Below, piece by piece: positions 62,319 through 64,000 of a DNA stretch of 64,000 bases. The position numbers and the translations under genes are program-made. How positions within the stretch are numbered: position 1 is the first letter of the stretch; each line of letters starts with the position of its first letter. A model generated the notes under the pieces. That model saw only the letters and a list, made by a program, of their open reading frames with translations, did no database searches and was not told where the DNA came from. Source of the DNA: CAIUMH01 sp963758555 (lineage in GTDB: Bacteria > Actinomycetota > Acidimicrobiia > Acidimicrobiales > RAAP-2); NCBI GenBank assembly GCA_963758555.1, contig CAVWVW010000003.1, positions 2,161,094 to 2,225,093 on the forward strand, written 5' to 3'.

Positions 62319-63235
62319 TGCGCTCACGCTGGGACCTGTCTCAGGCCCAGCGGCTCGATGGGCAGGTCGCCTTGGTCACCGGCGCCAACAGCGGCTTGGG
62401 CCTGGCGACCACCCGGGCGCTCCGAAACCTCGGCGCCCAGGTGATCCTGGCGTGTCGCAGCACCACCAAGGCTGATGACGCCGCTCGGGTGCTGATGACA
62501 GAGAGCGACGGACCTGCTCTCTTGGTCGTGCGCCTCGATCTCGAGGACCTCAACAGCGTCACCAACGCCGTCGGTGAGATCGACGCCTTGGCGCCCAGCC
62601 TCGATCTGCTGATCAACAACGCCGGGGTCATGGCGCCCAAGGGGCTCGAGTCAGGGCATCGCCAGCTCTGGGCCAACCACCTCGGCCACGTGGCGCTCAC
62701 CGCCGGGTTGCTCGGCCGGCTCACCGCCAGTGAGGGCCGCATCGTCGTCGTGAGCTCGCTGATGCACCGGCGCGGCTCGCTCGAGCTCGACCACCCGCTG
62801 GCCATCGAAGCCCAGCGTCCGATGGACGCCTATGGCTCGACCAAGCTCATGAACCTGCTCTTCTGCTTCGAGGCCGACCGACGCCTTCGCGCGGCAAAAT
62901 CCACGGTCTCGATCAGAGCGGCCCACCCGGGCAACGCTCGCTCCAGCCTGGTGGCCAACGGCATCGCCCAGGCCCAGCCCGGCCCGCTCAGGAAGATCAC
63001 AGGCTTCGTGGGCGATCACGCCGCCCAGTCGACGACGCGCGGGGCGCTGCCGACGCTGCGCGCCGCGCTCGACCCGTCGATCCCTCCGGGTGCCTTTCTG
63101 GGGCCGTCGGGACCTTTCGAGATGTGGGGCGACCCTGTGCCCGTCAAGCCCACCAAGCGCGCGCTCGACGAGGCGTTGGCGGCGTCGCTGTTCGACGCCT
63201 CGCTCGAGGCCGTCGGGGAGACCTGGAACCCGTAG
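62318..63235 (+). CDS. Short-chain dehydrogenase/reductase (canonical)
   Basis: This 305-residue SDR has TGANSGLG, NNAGVM and an intact YxxxK as AYGSTKLMN. It is of the same protochlorophyllide-reductase/retinol-dehydrogenase-like type as the protein at 2501, which lacks the Tyr. It serves as an intact comparison. The ATG overlaps the pirin stop by one base, so translation is coupled. Substrate unknown. Confidence 0.9.
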   Translation: MRSRWDLSQAQRLDGQVALVTGANSGLGLATTRALRNLGAQVILACRSTTKADDAARVLMTESDGPALLVVRLDLEDLNSVTNAVGEIDALAPSLDLLINNAGVMAPKGLESGHRQLWANHLGHVALTAGLLGRLTASEGRIVVVSSLMHRRGSLELDHPLAIEAQRPMDAYGSTKLMNLLFCFEADRRLRAAKSTVSIRAAHPGNARSSLVANGIAQAQPGPLRKITGFVGDHAAQSTTRGALPTLRAALDPSIPPGAFLGPSGPFEMWGDPVPVKPTKRALDEALAASLFDASLEAVGETWNP

Positions 63236-63248
63236 CCCGCTCGGTGGG

Positions 63249-63869
63249 CTAGGCCGCGACGAGTGCCTCGCGCTCGTCCAAGAACGCCCACCACGCCGAG
63301 GCGGAGTCCTGGGCGCCCTCGCGCACACCGGCCTCCTCGAGACCTTCAGCTGCCCTGAGCGACCAGGAGGCGTGCTGCTCCTCGAGCGCGGCGTGGGTCT
63401 CCCAGAACGCCCGGGCGTGGCGGTCGACGCCGTAGGACGCCTTGAGCGCCTCGCCCTTGGAGGCGGCCACCTCAGCCGCCTGGGTCTCGTAGCCCAGCAG
63501 GACGCCGAGCCCGAAGGCTGCGTCACCTCGACGAAGGGCGTCTCGGTAGGTCGCCGTCAGCGCCGCCATGGCGGGCGTGGCCGCCACGTCAGCCTCTGCA
63601 CCCACGCCCTCGGCAAAGGTGTCGAAGAGCTCGAGGTGCGTGCGCTCACCGGCGACCTCGTCAGCCAGGTTGGCCTCGACCATCTGGGCTGCCTCGCCCT
63701 CGAGGAGCCCCGAGAGGCCCTCGAGGAACGAGGGCAGCTGCGCTTCGAAGTGGCGGTACTGCTCGGCGTAGCGAGCCAGCTCAGCCTCGCTCAGCTCTCC
63801 CGCCTCCCAGCGCTTGTAGAAGGGGTGCTCCAAGAGCCGGTACGGGCTGATCAGGTTCGCGGTGTCCAT
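63249..63869 (-). CDS. TenA/heme-oxygenase-like (CADD-type) protein
   Basis: This 206-residue all-helical protein opens with HPFYKRWEAGELSEAELARY and YAEQYRHFEAQLPSFLEGLS. This is the start of TenA/PqqC/CADD-type folds. Glu/His candidates for a diiron site appear in LADEVAGERTHLELFDTF and the C-terminal helices (FWETHAALEEQHASW). Such proteins act on thiamin breakdown products, pyrroloquinoline quinone, or as diiron oxygenases. The exact role cannot be told. It converges on the SDR gene. Confidence 0.8.
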   Translation of the reverse strand: MDTANLISPYRLLEHPFYKRWEAGELSEAELARYAEQYRHFEAQLPSFLEGLSGLLEGEAAQMVEANLADEVAGERTHLELFDTFAEGVGAEADVAATPAMAALTATYRDALRRGDAAFGLGVLLGYETQAAEVAASKGEALKASYGVDRHARAFWETHAALEEQHASWSLRAAEGLEEAGVREGAQDSASAWWAFLDEREALVAA

Positions 63870-63904
63870 GGTGGTGACCCTAGTGAACGTCGAGACGTCG
63901 CGCC

Positions 63905-64000
63905 CTAGAGGATGTAGAGCATCTCTTGGTAGGTCGGCAGCGGCCAGAGGTCGTCTGCCACCTGGGCCTCGAGGGCGTCAGCCGCCGAGCGCACCGCGCT
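63905..64000 (-). CDS. Glutamine synthetase type III, C-terminal end (partial)
   Basis: Only the last 31 residues are in the window; the gene continues beyond the right edge. They read ADALEAQVADDLWPLPTYQE then MLYIL, followed by TAG. The DLWPLPTYxEML ending is typical of type III glutamine synthetases (GlnN), which make glutamine from glutamate and ammonia. No upstream part is visible, so the assignment rests on this tail. Confidence 0.75.
   Translation of the reverse strand, partial: SAVRSAADALEAQVADDLWPLPTYQEMLYIL

Overview
The window is high-GC bacterial DNA. Its genes (an F420-type nitroreductase, a MptB-like polyprenol-phosphomannose mannosyltransferase, PIG-V-like mannosyltransferases, an Rpf-like wall lytic protein, a type III glutamine synthetase tail, many GTG starts and many TetR regulators) point to Actinomycetota. 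An Acidimicrobiia-like lineage is possible, but the sequence alone does not prove it.

Region 1 (1-11.2 kb) holds a thiolase tail, tRNA-Ala(TGC), and small TetR-controlled metabolic or detoxification units. These include two short-chain dehydrogenases whose YxxxK motifs are altered, a diiron-like metallo-beta-lactamase-fold protein, a SRPBCC protein and a 3-hydroxyisobutyrate-dehydrogenase-like enzyme. Next comes a tightly overlapping four-gene operon in which three proteins each carry two YbjQ-like modules. The region ends with a divergent TetR/isomerase-like pair controlled by a 25-bp perfect inverted repeat.

Region 2 (11.2-25.4 kb) is ordinary chromosome: a secreted phosphoesterase, two lipoproteins, a Na+/H+ antiporter, an alcohol dehydrogenase with a universal stress protein, an Rpf-like protein, transaldolase, a frameshifted methyltransferase, a SGNH hydrolase and tRNA-Ile(GAT).

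Region 3 (about 25.5-53.3 kb) begins directly after tRNA-Ile and looks like an accessory island. It contains four ECF sigma factors, each paired with a membrane protein (three of the CU044_5270 type), plus lipoproteins and paralogous secreted proteins. It also has a DnaQ-like exonuclease with BRCT-like segments, a GT87-type glycosyltransferase, a restriction-modification locus with a ribbon-helix-helix protein, and an intact two-gene recombinase-like plus DDE-transposase cassette. Many genes here are split by single-base frameshifts. Either the island is decaying or the assembly has indel errors; because two genes outside the island are also split, errors cannot be excluded.

Region 4 (53.3-64 kb) returns to compact chromosome: a nitrobindin-like protein, two pirins, a GNAT protein, an acyl-ACP thioesterase-like protein, three membrane mannosyltransferases, a nitroreductase-like protein, a hotdog thioesterase, a third SDR (canonical), a TenA-like protein and the tail of a type III glutamine synthetase.
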